The notes below the pieces were generated by a model, which was given only the letters and a program-made list of their open reading frames with translations, was not told the DNA's origin and did not search any database. A DNA stretch of 50,638 nucleotides from Psychrobacter sp. UBA3483. Lineage in GTDB: Bacteria; Pseudomonadota; Gammaproteobacteria; Pseudomonadales; Moraxellaceae. The stretch covers positions 1 through 50,638 of the forward strand of contig NZ_DFQS01000069.1 in assembly GCF_002377905.1 (NCBI RefSeq). Direction: 5' to 3'. Positions 34,701-43,200 of this stretch are shown here, piece by piece. The stretch's first letter is position 1, and each line of letters starts with the position of its first letter. A program made the position numbers and the translations under genes.

Positions 34701-36766
34701 CCGTTTGCTTTTACTGCGCCGGCTTCACCGTTATAGTTGAGTTTACGAATACGAATCAATTTTGGCGTACCAGCAGCATCAATCGATAAGCGACCTTTTG
34801 GCACATCAGCGGTATCAACATGACCATCAAAACGGGCGTCAAAAACAGATAGCTCGCCGCCGATAATATCGACGCTGGCATCACCGCTGCCCGTGATACC
34901 AATAGCACGACTATCTTGGCTGGCATCGAGGTTTGCTTTTAAATCCGTATTATTAAAACTGATGATATGACGCTGACCTTTGACGCGGTTTTTACTGATA
35001 TTGAGCATACGTCCACGCGCATTGATACGCCCACTTAGACGCTCAAGTGGTAAATCACTACGATATTGCTTGGGTAACAAACCCGTGGTACGCGCGTCAA
35101 TCTGCCACGTTAGCGGGCGTTTTTTATTGGCCAGTTGAATCTGTCCTGTGCCAGATAGGTCGCCTACTATGCCTTTGTAATTAAGACGGTTGATATTAAT
35201 CACGTCACCGGCTTTACGCACACGCACATCGTAGTTGCCTTTGGGCGCGGCATTTAGCTCGTTGATGACCGCATTTGCGTCGACTGATAAGTTTGAGCCG
35301 CGAATAATGACGTCTGCTTGTCCGCTTGGGCTATTAATATTACCGATATTTGGGACATTTCGACGTACCAGATTTTGCCATTTGGCGTCGACATACCAAG
35401 GTGTGACTTGTTTAGAGTTAGTGCTTCGACCACGAGCTGGCGTTTTACCGCGAACAATATTGGCATTGAGATGCTCACCATCGCGCTGACGCAAATCTGC
35501 ATCCATCTCTAGATTGCCATTTTTATTTTTATGCTGATAATGTACCGATAAACGACCATTGAGCTTTTGCGGCGCATAAGGTTTAAAGTCAGCATACTCA
35601 TCTGGAATCGCCTGACGAATATCAAAATTACTGCCCGTGGCGCGGACTACCGCATCAAAACTCTCTTTCCAATCTAATATGCCTTGCAGCGTTAAGTTGC
35701 CTGCTGGTACTTGCGCATCCAAGCGATCAACGCGCAGCTGACTGTTGGCGATAATACCGCGACCTTGATAGTGACCTGAAGGGATATCTTTGGCAGTCAG
35801 CTCGGTATTGATACGCAAACGTATCTCCGAGATGACACCCGACGCGGTCGCCATACCGCTTTTTAGGTGGATATTTTGGCTATCAGCATAAGGAATTAAA
35901 ATATCATCCCATTTAAGCTTCGCTTGAAACGGCGAACCTTCATCCAAGCCTTGCACCACAAAATCACCACTGACATCGCTATCGTTATAGCGGCTACGGA
36001 CTTTACCAACGGTACGTTTTAGCGTACCGGTTGCTGTGATATTTAAAGGGTCGATATAGGCTTTTTCTAATGCGCTCACCTCAACAATAGCGCTCAAATC
36101 TAAAGGATAGTCGCCTTGTAAATCCGCCTGACCTTTTAAAGCACTGACTTTTACAATATCAGCATACTGTAATTTGCCGCGCCCGACGTTCACCACGCTA
36201 CCAACCCACGTCAAATCTCGTGCTTCAATATTATGCACAACGATAGGGTCTTTGGTGATTTGCTTATACATGATGGTTTTTATTTTTGCTTGATCAAAAC
36301 GCAGATTGACCGGCAAACTAAGGGTTTTATAATCAAACGGTTCGCCCGTAGGTGGTTTATTATTGATAATTTCAATGGTTTGAATATCGGCATCGCGCAG
36401 ATGTACTTCTTTAGCAAATACCGCGCGCCAGCCTATTTTTATGTAGGCTTTGTCGACCAATATCTCAAGGTCTTCGGTGGCGTTGATATCGATATCACTG
36501 ACCCAAATACCATCGCGCAAATTACCACGACCATATTTAAACTTAACCCCCGTCTCGGCACTGATTTTTTCTAAGATAAACTTTGTGCCTGACTCAGTAC
36601 CGACCGCATATAAAAATATGGCGAACATAATCGCCAGCACAATAAGAATAAGGACCGTTAATTTGAGCAAAAAAGACAGGGGAAACCAACGTCTGACAGC
36701 GCGGGCATCGCGCTGTGCTGGATCTTCATCCGATGGCTTATTTGGCGGGGTATTTTTGGTCAACAT
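31751..36766 (-). CDS. tamB: TamB, translocation and assembly module inner-membrane component
   Basis: A 1671-residue AsmA/TamB-family protein. It spans the periplasm as a long beta groove and, with TamA, serves outer-membrane protein assembly and lipid transport. A single N-terminal membrane anchor (PLSFLLKLTVLILIVLAIMF) is preceded by a basic, Pro-rich cytoplasmic tail. The bulk is repeated beta strands of the type GSLDANGTVDVRKG. Two units of about 95 residues (about 636-731 and 745-838) are clearly homologous, sharing GxLSIDAxG, LIRIxxxxxxGxAG and FNLGYF. The C-terminal DUF490 domain has TGRINNKSATQISEQG and ends VYSWQF, a terminal aromatic. It is longer than E. coli TamB (1259). It follows tamA by 120 bases on the same strand. 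Confidence 0.95.
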   Translation of the reverse strand: MLTKNTPPNKPSDEDPAQRDARAVRRWFPLSFLLKLTVLILIVLAIMFAIFLYAVGTESGTKFILEKISAETGVKFKYGRGNLRDGIWVSDIDINATEDLEILVDKAYIKIGWRAVFAKEVHLRDADIQTIEIINNKPPTGEPFDYKTLSLPVNLRFDQAKIKTIMYKQITKDPIVVHNIEARDLTWVGSVVNVGRGKLQYADIVKVSALKGQADLQGDYPLDLSAIVEVSALEKAYIDPLNITATGTLKRTVGKVRSRYNDSDVSGDFVVQGLDEGSPFQAKLKWDDILIPYADSQNIHLKSGMATASGVISEIRLRINTELTAKDIPSGHYQGRGIIANSQLRVDRLDAQVPAGNLTLQGILDWKESFDAVVRATGSNFDIRQAIPDEYADFKPYAPQKLNGRLSVHYQHKNKNGNLEMDADLRQRDGEHLNANIVRGKTPARGRSTNSKQVTPWYVDAKWQNLVRRNVPNIGNINSPSGQADVIIRGSNLSVDANAVINELNAAPKGNYDVRVRKAGDVININRLNYKGIVGDLSGTGQIQLANKKRPLTWQIDARTTGLLPKQYRSDLPLERLSGRINARGRMLNISKNRVKGQRHIISFNNTDLKANLDASQDSRAIGITGSGDASVDIIGGELSVFDARFDGHVDTADVPKGRLSIDAAGTPKLIRIRKLNYNGEAGAVKANGVIDLRQNIGWTVDGRFDKFNLGYFLPNNAAIITGDLKTSGVWQTPPKNQANANAKGKLKNFAVNFDGVLDAEQLPAGKLSIDASGDAQLIRIKRFRHVGAAGSIDANGTVDVRKGIAWDIKAVMNRFNLGYFFKNIPSTITGTIDTDGRWGDNQQIVNIKQVNLSGVLKGQPLSAKGSLAAKLRLPKDLSSYFKRLQAQDAQGQYQQVNALIDSLNANNLVLRWGDNYLTANGNAKQLQAKINITSLDQLSDKLAGKVTGGATLSQPVGQALPTIYIDLVGERLALPGFILRQGRIRGKLVNLANSPSQLIVSAEGLDVAGQSFKKVNATFNGTEQAHVVNLEVANDELAIAARLKGGFNRDKLSWSGVIGKGRIKSKYATLNQLQPAQLIVNLPKKQGNNSTDLKVQLAAHCWQATDQTGKLCLRENLIASPAAGQVNLAVQNLDTSLFSVFLPKDIDWQAKINGKAIVGWQRGRPPTINTTLYSDNGKIGLIQDGDSQPVTLPYKRVSVIALSVPEGIKLRTDINTGRGARGYAEVIVDPYKTPKPISGALVLNELNLAVFKPFFPGMRVLEGNITMAGGLGGTLDKPQFYGDVKLADGRIAMLDLPINLRKVNVDGKIRGTQATIDGTFNSGTGTGKLTGTVNWQQKLQAKLSIIGERLVLTQPPLLLAEINPDIDIIVRPGDRYVNITGAVSVPSATIRPPEASEDIIIQTEDAVVLDRRLIGNIDEVLAISKPWSINADIGIDLGDDINFRGFGAVIPLAGAINVTQNGTGVMRAKGVVQVSRRTNVNVFGQSLELNYGQVRFNGDVMKPNLSIEAVKTISGKTVGVRVKGNTENPNIIVFNNAGLTQQQAMNALITGRINNKSATQISEQGFKSQVTNNLAAAGLSFGLSGTRNLTNQIGQAFGFQSLTVDASGSSEDTNVNVTGYVTPDLYIRYGVGVFNAQNSLSIRYQLTRRIYVEATSAAENAVDVVYSWQF

Positions 36767-36886
36767 GACACTCAGCTATGTTAAAGAAGGATTACCAGCA
36801 AGCGCTAGAATGAAAAATAAGGCTGTTTTTAGTTTCTATTAGAGCAGGTTATAAGCACTGGTGTTAGATGTACTTATAGCAGCCAT

Positions 36887-39800
36887 TTATAAAGGCGACC
36901 CGATAAACAGATGCAGTCTAACAGGGATACTATCTTCCGTCACGCCAGCGGCAACATCGACACGTACCACACCGACCGGCGACGCCCAGCGGATACCGAC
37001 GCCGACGCCAACTTTGGTGTCGGTTTCAAAATCTTTGTCATAAGCATTACCGACATCGGTAAACACCGCCCCGCGGAAACCTGGTTTAAATTCGTAGTTA
37101 TATTCCGCGCTACCGACTGCGAGGATTTGCCCGCCAGTGAGATAGCCTTTATCAATCGGTGATAAGCTCTCGTAATCATAACCGCGAATACTTTGATCGC
37201 CGCCCGCAAAGAAGCGCAGTTTATAAGGCACTTCGTAAAAATCATCCGCCCAGATATAACCAGTATTTAAACTGCCCAGCACTTGGTGCTTATCGTCAGC
37301 ACCAAAGCTATAAATACCGCTCACGCCGGCGCGAGCTATCGCCATGTCCGTATCGCTGATCACGCTTTCTGAACCTGCTTCAAGAGAGTAATACTGACGA
37401 ATACCGCGCGTAGGATTGGTGGTGCTATCAACGTCAGTCTTGCTCATGCCATAACCAAACAATAATGCTTGTTGCTTGGGTTTTGAGGAAGTAAAGCGTA
37501 TCGGAAGATTGTCTAACTCTTCCTCATCGACGCCAGTTTCTAGTTCATCCAAGCGGTAGCGCACAGAATAGCTACGATCCCAACCGTTTTCACGGCGGAT
37601 ATTACGTGCCAATGCTGCTTTTAAGGTTCTGGTAGATAAGTCAAAATTACCCTCGCCTTGATCGATGACCTCTTCTTCATAGGTCAAACGAGCATCCAAC
37701 TTATCATTTAGCGGATGCTTCCATGGTCGACTGCCATAAACGGCAACATTTTTGGTGATTCGCGATACTTCGGTTTCCGCACCTGCTTGATAGCCTTTAC
37801 GATTGAGCAGATTATAATCTATCTTGGCAGTGGCGCGTACCCCGGTGTCGGTACCATAACCGAGACCGACTTGAGCATCACGTGGTTTGTTCGCCGAGAC
37901 AAAGACGTACAGTGGCACTTTTTTGTTTTCTAACACATCCTGCGGGGTTTTACGCCCAGCAAGCGTCGGCGGGACAAAGTTTTCATCAGCAAGGATGCTT
38001 TTTTCATCAGGGAATATTTTTTGCGCGACATTACTAATAGAATCACTAATTTTACCCAAAATGCTGTTCGCTTTTTGGTCTTTTTCATCCAATACCCGAT
38101 CATCTGGCAGACGGCTTAAACGTTCGGCTTTTTGTTTAATGGCTTGCAGTTTACCCAAGGTTTCTTCATCGGCTTCAAACTCGATAGCAGCGATGTCCGC
38201 TGGATTGACCGTCTCACCGCTCGTGGCGTAGCGCTCAGCGTCATTTTCGTTAATGACTGCCTCATTTTGCTCCGCATTATTGCTATCGAAGTCGTCATCG
38301 GTAGTATCAGCACTACGGCTATTAGGCGTGTTATCAAAGGCTAAAGTACTGCTTTCTGTACGCTCGTCTGGCGGCAAAATCGTCTCGACGTTAACAGTAT
38401 TAAAATAACGGGTCGCCGATAAATCGTTACTAAACTTGGTCACGGCCGGACGATAAAATGGCTCGCCTTCTTCAAAGCCAACCAACTGCTTTAATAACGA
38501 CAATTCAACCGGCAGCTTTTCAGGATCGCGGGTTAGCGTCCCTGACTCTTGATCATAAGTAAAAAACACCACTTCATCAAACTTGTAACGATCGCCAGTA
38601 TTATAAACCAGCGACACATCGGCGGTATTATCGGGCAAGATAATATCGACCGACTTATTGAGCCAATATTGATCAAAGTAACCATAGGTATCACTGAGGG
38701 ACTCAAGCGCCGCTTTGCTGTCTTTATAAACTCGATGGTTAAAGATATCGCCCTCTTGTGGCGGCAGGTCTTTTTCCAGCTTGGCAAATTCTTCTTGCTC
38801 GCTACCTTCGCCGCGAATATCGACGATACGACTATCAACGCGTACCGGCTCGCCTAACTTTTCAATGATGACATCGATGGTATCTGTGTTTGGCTGACGC
38901 AAACGTAAGGTTACATCATAGTAGCCGACGGCTTTGGCGGCATCTAAGGCGCTTTGGCGTAGACGCGGCAGCGCAGCAGTGAAATCAACCACAGACTGCA
39001 CAGTGGTATCATCAATGGCAGCTTTAATATTTTTAAAGGGCTGAATATCATCATCGGCTTTGGTTAATGTTGGCCTCGTGTTTCTTGGGCCGTTTTGAGC
39101 ATTGTTTTTGCTATTATCGTTTAAATTATCTGCTGCGGCTTGTTGCAAATAAATGGTCGTCTCAACATGCGGTAGGGTGACGACGCCACCATTAAAAAAG
39201 CGATTATAAAGACGCTTAACAATATTGCCTTTTTTATTACGTGCTATCGGTTTGGGTTTCGCCGCTTGCTCGATACTTTCTTTTACCGCATTTACATCGT
39301 TTTCATAGTTAGGCAAATAATCATCAGGATTGATGCTGTCCGACTGGGCGTTAGCTGACTGAGCATCTTCTCCACCACTATTCATGTCTACGCTGGCCGT
39401 ACTATCGCCAGTGCCACTACCAACCGAATCGCTGACGTCAATAGGACGCGACATCACATCATCTATCTCCGCCTGCTTAGCAGCCGCCTCATTTCTACCC
39501 AAGGTTTCAAGATTACTCGGTGCGGGTAGATTGGTGGTATCCAAACTCACATCCAGCCCAATTGGCGGCGTGCTATCGTCTAACCTTGCAACAGGCGCAT
39601 CAAATGCTGCATCCAAAGCTTGAAAGTCATTGTCGTCATAACGCATGCCATCGATATTATTAACAGCATTACTTTGATTAATATTGCCGATATCTTGAGC
39701 GTTTTGCTTATCCATCGCCGCCAGCTCGCGATCAATCTCGGCAGGTGTCATCATCTGATAACCTTGCTGCTGCACGCTATTAACTTGTTGTTCTAAGTTT

Positions 39801-40468
39801 TCATTGCGGTCAAATGCTTGGTTGTTGTCTAGACTATCTATGCCATTACCGATAGCACTAGCAAAGTCATTAATACTATCGATATCATTATTTGATAACT
39901 GGGACTTATCCGTGGTATTTGCTTGCGTGGTGGCGTTTTTGTTAGGATTTTTAATACCTAAGTTCTGCTCACTATAATCATCCAATACTGATTGATCGAT
40001 AATACCTTCTTCAACGGCTTTTTTTAGACGTAAGGCGTCCAAAGCAATATCAAGCTGGCTGTCTTCATAGGCATCTTTAGAAAGTGGGCGTTTAGACGAG
40101 GACTGAGCCGAAGAGTTAGAAGGCGGTTTTGGCGTTGGTGGCTGCGATTGTCGTTGCGACTGTGCAGTGGTCGCATCATTTCCGCTATTTTTGATAAGTT
40201 GGCTGCTGCTTGCATTATTGACCGCATTAGTATTTAAATCGGTGGCGGCAAATGTGACAGGCGCGATACCAAAACTGACCCCAAAACCAACCAAACTGGT
40301 GGCCAATGCCCGAGACAGAGTCGTACGCGTAAAATAAAGACAAGGGTTATCCATAGGATTTATATGAGTAAGATGGGCAAATTTAGCCGAACACAGCGGC
40401 GCATTTGACGCAGCAGTAGGCACTATCCCCGATGAGTGGCGCGCTAGAGTTGAAGGCTGATGTTTCAT
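36887..40468 (-). CDS. tamA: TamA, Omp85-family outer-membrane protein, greatly enlarged
   Basis: A 1193-residue protein, about twice E. coli TamA (577). A 74-residue export leader ends FGIAPVTFA. About 400 residues of Asn/Gln/Asp/Ser-rich, probably disordered sequence follow. Then come POTRA domains from about residue 477 (PFKNIKAAIDDTT; YYDVTLRLRQPNTDTID; GDIFNHRVYKDSK; GEPFYRPAV). The third POTRA is split after FNTVNVETILPP (about 700) by an acidic segment of about 150 residues, resuming KKVPLYVFVSANKPRD at about 850. The 16-strand barrel follows with the Omp85 signature FFAGGDQSIRGYDY at about 1086 and ends FIGSPL. TAGGA precedes ATG 40468; a second in-frame ATG at 40354 would begin a normal-length signal peptide but lacks a ribosome-binding site. 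Confidence 0.93.
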   Translation of the reverse strand: MKHQPSTLARHSSGIVPTAASNAPLCSAKFAHLTHINPMDNPCLYFTRTTLSRALATSLVGFGVSFGIAPVTFAATDLNTNAVNNASSSQLIKNSGNDATTAQSQRQSQPPTPKPPSNSSAQSSSKRPLSKDAYEDSQLDIALDALRLKKAVEEGIIDQSVLDDYSEQNLGIKNPNKNATTQANTTDKSQLSNNDIDSINDFASAIGNGIDSLDNNQAFDRNENLEQQVNSVQQQGYQMMTPAEIDRELAAMDKQNAQDIGNINQSNAVNNIDGMRYDDNDFQALDAAFDAPVARLDDSTPPIGLDVSLDTTNLPAPSNLETLGRNEAAAKQAEIDDVMSRPIDVSDSVGSGTGDSTASVDMNSGGEDAQSANAQSDSINPDDYLPNYENDVNAVKESIEQAAKPKPIARNKKGNIVKRLYNRFFNGGVVTLPHVETTIYLQQAAADNLNDNSKNNAQNGPRNTRPTLTKADDDIQPFKNIKAAIDDTTVQSVVDFTAALPRLRQSALDAAKAVGYYDVTLRLRQPNTDTIDVIIEKLGEPVRVDSRIVDIRGEGSEQEEFAKLEKDLPPQEGDIFNHRVYKDSKAALESLSDTYGYFDQYWLNKSVDIILPDNTADVSLVYNTGDRYKFDEVVFFTYDQESGTLTRDPEKLPVELSLLKQLVGFEEGEPFYRPAVTKFSNDLSATRYFNTVNVETILPPDERTESSTLAFDNTPNSRSADTTDDDFDSNNAEQNEAVINENDAERYATSGETVNPADIAAIEFEADEETLGKLQAIKQKAERLSRLPDDRVLDEKDQKANSILGKISDSISNVAQKIFPDEKSILADENFVPPTLAGRKTPQDVLENKKVPLYVFVSANKPRDAQVGLGYGTDTGVRATAKIDYNLLNRKGYQAGAETEVSRITKNVAVYGSRPWKHPLNDKLDARLTYEEEVIDQGEGNFDLSTRTLKAALARNIRRENGWDRSYSVRYRLDELETGVDEEELDNLPIRFTSSKPKQQALLFGYGMSKTDVDSTTNPTRGIRQYYSLEAGSESVISDTDMAIARAGVSGIYSFGADDKHQVLGSLNTGYIWADDFYEVPYKLRFFAGGDQSIRGYDYESLSPIDKGYLTGGQILAVGSAEYNYEFKPGFRGAVFTDVGNAYDKDFETDTKVGVGVGIRWASPVGVVRVDVAAGVTEDSIPVRLHLFIGSPL

Positions 40469-40792
40469 ATTTATTTCCTATCACCTCACGCGGCACAATT
40501 AACGGTCGATGCCAATCGCCCCGTCTTACCGGTGAATAAACGTAGAGCAGTTCGCTGAAATTAAAGGTTTGGACGGCTAAAATTTACAAATCATAACTTA
40601 GTTAATTCTCAAATCATAGCACCGTGCCCATGTATTTTTACCAAAGCCTTGCTATTATACGGCTTAACATTGATAAAACCTATGCTATATTTCGATAAGT
40701 TTTTGATAGTATTGATAATTGTTTATCTACCAATAGCTACGTAAAAGCTTGTTTTCTTCTTTATTAGCCGCGACCCATCTGTAGGAATCTTC
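40469..40792. other. Divergent promoter region of tamA and the MFS gene
   Basis: A 324-base spacer between divergently transcribed genes. On the minus strand a good -10 box TATAAT occurs at 40654-40659, but no good -35 is spaced from it. Several TTGATA-like boxes lie on the plus strand toward the MFS gene. No gene is seen. Confidence 0.4.
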
Positions 40793-42133
40793 ATGGCCAA
40801 TCAGTTTCAACTCTTTAAACATCGCCGGTTTAATGCCATGTTTTTTACCCAATTTTTGGGTGCTTTTAATGACAATGTTTTTAAGCAAGCACTGATACTG
40901 GTGCTAACCTATACTGCTGCCAGCCAATTGGGCATGGAAGTCAGTATTTTAAATAACTTGGCGGCGATGTTGTTTATTTTGCCGTACTTTTTATTTTCGG
41001 CATTGGCAGGGCAAATTGCTGATAAGTTTGAAAAATCAAAACTGACGCGCTTAATCAAATTGCTTGAGATATGCATCATGATTATTGCTGCTGTCGGCTT
41101 TGTCTTTGAATGGTACGCGCTGTTATTTGTGGCACTGTTTTTGATGGGGACGCAATCGACGTTTTTTGGGCCAATTAAGTATGCGTACTTGCCGCAAGCA
41201 ATGAGGGAAAATGAGCTGGTCGGTGCCAATGGTTTGTTTCAAATGGGTACCTCACTTGCTATTTTGCTTGGTATGATTATCGCTGGGGTATTGACTCAAA
41301 TTACCGAGCCGCTATTTTGGATAAGTATGACGGTGCTTTTTGTCGCGGCGATAGGCTATTTTGCCGCCCGTTTTATTCCCATCATGCCAGCGATGCAGCC
41401 TAATTTGAAGATTAATTGGAATATCTTTACCACCAGTATGGCGACGGTGCGTTATTTATACTCCTTACCTTTTTTATTCTTTGTCATTCTTGGTAATAGC
41501 TGGTTTTGGTTTTATGGCGCGACGTTTTTGACCCAAACGCCAGAATTCAGCAAAGTCATTTTGCATGGCGATGAGTCCGTAGTCATTTTTCTATTAACGC
41601 TATTTTCAGTTGGGGTGTCGATTGGCTCACTACTGTGCAAATCCTTGACCAAAAACCAAGTCAGTCTGCGCTTACTGCCCTTTGGTATTGCAGGTCTTAG
41701 CATTTTTGCCATTGATTTATATTTTTCTTTGTCAGGGCTCAATATCAATGCCAGCTCGGCTGCCCTATTTGGTATCAGTGATTTATGGGGTCTGAGCGGT
41801 AGCTGGCGCGTCTTTGCCGACTTGTTCTTTTTGGGCTTTAGCGGCGGTTTATACATCGTGCCTTTATATGCTTCTATGCAGGCTTATGCGCCAAAAAGCC
41901 ATCGTGCGCGCATTGTTGGCGCCAATAATATCTTTAATGCCATCTTTATGGTGTGTTCGGCGATTTTCTCGATTGTGATATTAAATGCGCTGGGGCTAAA
42001 TTTGCCGCAACTGTTTTTAGTCACCGGCTTATTAAATATTATTTTTGGTATATTTTTATATCTCAAGCTTAATAAACATGTCAAACAGGCCGTTATCCAA
42101 ACCCATGACGACGAGCAGAATCGATACGACTAG
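40793..42133 (+). CDS. MFS transporter, LplT-like (lysophospholipid transporter family)
   Basis: A 446-residue membrane protein with about 12 hydrophobic segments. It begins NQFQLFKHRRFNAMFFTQFL and has GAFNDNVFKQALI, the typical start of the LplT / Aas-associated MFS group, and the MFS loop GQIADKFEKSKLTRLIK between TM2 and TM3. THFFGPIKYAYLPQ-like STFFGPIKYAYLPQAM follows. LplT moves lysophospholipids inward for reacylation by Aas; in many bacteria the transporter is fused to the acyltransferase, but here it stands alone. AGGA lies six bases before ATG 40793. The substrate is inferred only from family resemblance. Confidence 0.85.
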   Translation: MANQFQLFKHRRFNAMFFTQFLGAFNDNVFKQALILVLTYTAASQLGMEVSILNNLAAMLFILPYFLFSALAGQIADKFEKSKLTRLIKLLEICIMIIAAVGFVFEWYALLFVALFLMGTQSTFFGPIKYAYLPQAMRENELVGANGLFQMGTSLAILLGMIIAGVLTQITEPLFWISMTVLFVAAIGYFAARFIPIMPAMQPNLKINWNIFTTSMATVRYLYSLPFLFFVILGNSWFWFYGATFLTQTPEFSKVILHGDESVVIFLLTLFSVGVSIGSLLCKSLTKNQVSLRLLPFGIAGLSIFAIDLYFSLSGLNINASSAALFGISDLWGLSGSWRVFADLFFLGFSGGLYIVPLYASMQAYAPKSHRARIVGANNIFNAIFMVCSAIFSIVILNALGLNLPQLFLVTGLLNIIFGIFLYLKLNKHVKQAVIQTHDDEQNRYD

Positions 42134-42303
42134 CCATATAACAATGTGAATCGGCAAGCCAATAATTTCGCTGCCGAGATTGTCTATTGTTTGTTATAGT
42201 GATTCGATAAGTGTTGTTTGATAGGCTAAGTGGTATATTAAATAACTTAAATCTGTCTACCGTAAATTTTATTTATAATTCATACAGCCATCAGGAGTGA
42301 ACC

Positions 42304-42948
42304 ATGGCGCAGCGTTCCTTATCAAAAATTGACCAGCTATTACTTGGGGTAGATAAAGCATTGCGAGCGGTCGTACCGCATTCAAATCCTAGCACTCGCC
42401 CGCTGCCTGTCAGCAGTGATGAGATTCCTGAGCTGAGTATCAACGAAGCGCGTCATGTCGCAGGCTTGATGCGTATCAATCATACGGGCGAAGTCTGTGC
42501 CCAAGGGCTGTATCACGGGCAAGCGTTTGCCGCAAAAAACGATGACGTCAAGCAAGCCATGCAACAGTCGGCTGAAGAAGAGGTCGACCACTTAGTGTGG
42601 TGCGAGGTTCGCTTAGATGAGCTTGGCAGCCATCCTAGTATTTTTACGCCCCTATGGTATGGCATGTCATTTGGTCTTGGCGCGGTAGCAGGGGCGATTT
42701 CTAATGAGTTTAGCTTGGGCTTTGTCGCCGAAACCGAAGCGCAAGTTAGTGAGCATTTACAAGATCATATCGGTCAATTGCCACCGCAAGATCAACGCTC
42801 AAGAGAAATACTGGCGCAAATGGATATTGAAGAATTACATCACCGCGAGTTGGCACTGGCCAATGGCGGCGCGGCATTGTCGCCACTGGTACGCCACACA
42901 ATGCGCTGGATGGCCAATCGCATGAAAGCCACGGCTTATCATTTATAA
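42304..42948 (+). CDS. coq7: Coq7, 2-polyprenyl-3-methyl-6-methoxy-1,4-benzoquinone monooxygenase
   Basis: A 214-residue di-iron hydroxylase of ubiquinone synthesis, inner-membrane associated. The four-helix-bundle iron ligands are visible: MRINHTGEVCAQGLYHG (Glu), SAEEEVDHLVWCE (Glu-Glu-x-x-His), VAETEAQVSEH (Glu) and MDIEELHHRELA (Glu-x-x-His). A hydrophobic patch (YGMSFGLGAVAGAIS) faces the membrane. AGGAG lies six bases upstream of the start. The 40-residue N-terminal tail is slightly longer than in most homologues. It stands alone among the plus-strand genes. Confidence 0.96.
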   Translation: MAQRSLSKIDQLLLGVDKALRAVVPHSNPSTRPLPVSSDEIPELSINEARHVAGLMRINHTGEVCAQGLYHGQAFAAKNDDVKQAMQQSAEEEVDHLVWCEVRLDELGSHPSIFTPLWYGMSFGLGAVAGAISNEFSLGFVAETEAQVSEHLQDHIGQLPPQDQRSREILAQMDIEELHHRELALANGGAALSPLVRHTMRWMANRMKATAYHL

Positions 42949-43200
42949 CCGTTTATCATCTATAATACGTAAAGCACTACTCAGCTACATTTTTGTTATA
43001 GTGGCTTCAGTTACGGCATTATTCTGTACTTTTAACAATCCTACTACTGTTAGCAGTCAGATTAATTTGCTAGGGTATGAAAAATTTGTACGATTTTACG
43101 GAATGCCAAAACCTAACGATCAATCAATGGATGAATAGATAACAAGTCAGTAACTACAATAACTGATAAACGACAACGATTAAACAAGGTAATTATTTTT

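Noticed and set aside
35235..35512. Frames on the opposite strand and in other frames inside tamB
   Set aside because: They are shadows of tamB with no ribosome-binding site or family resemblance. Similar shadows lie within mfd, clpA, tamA and gap.
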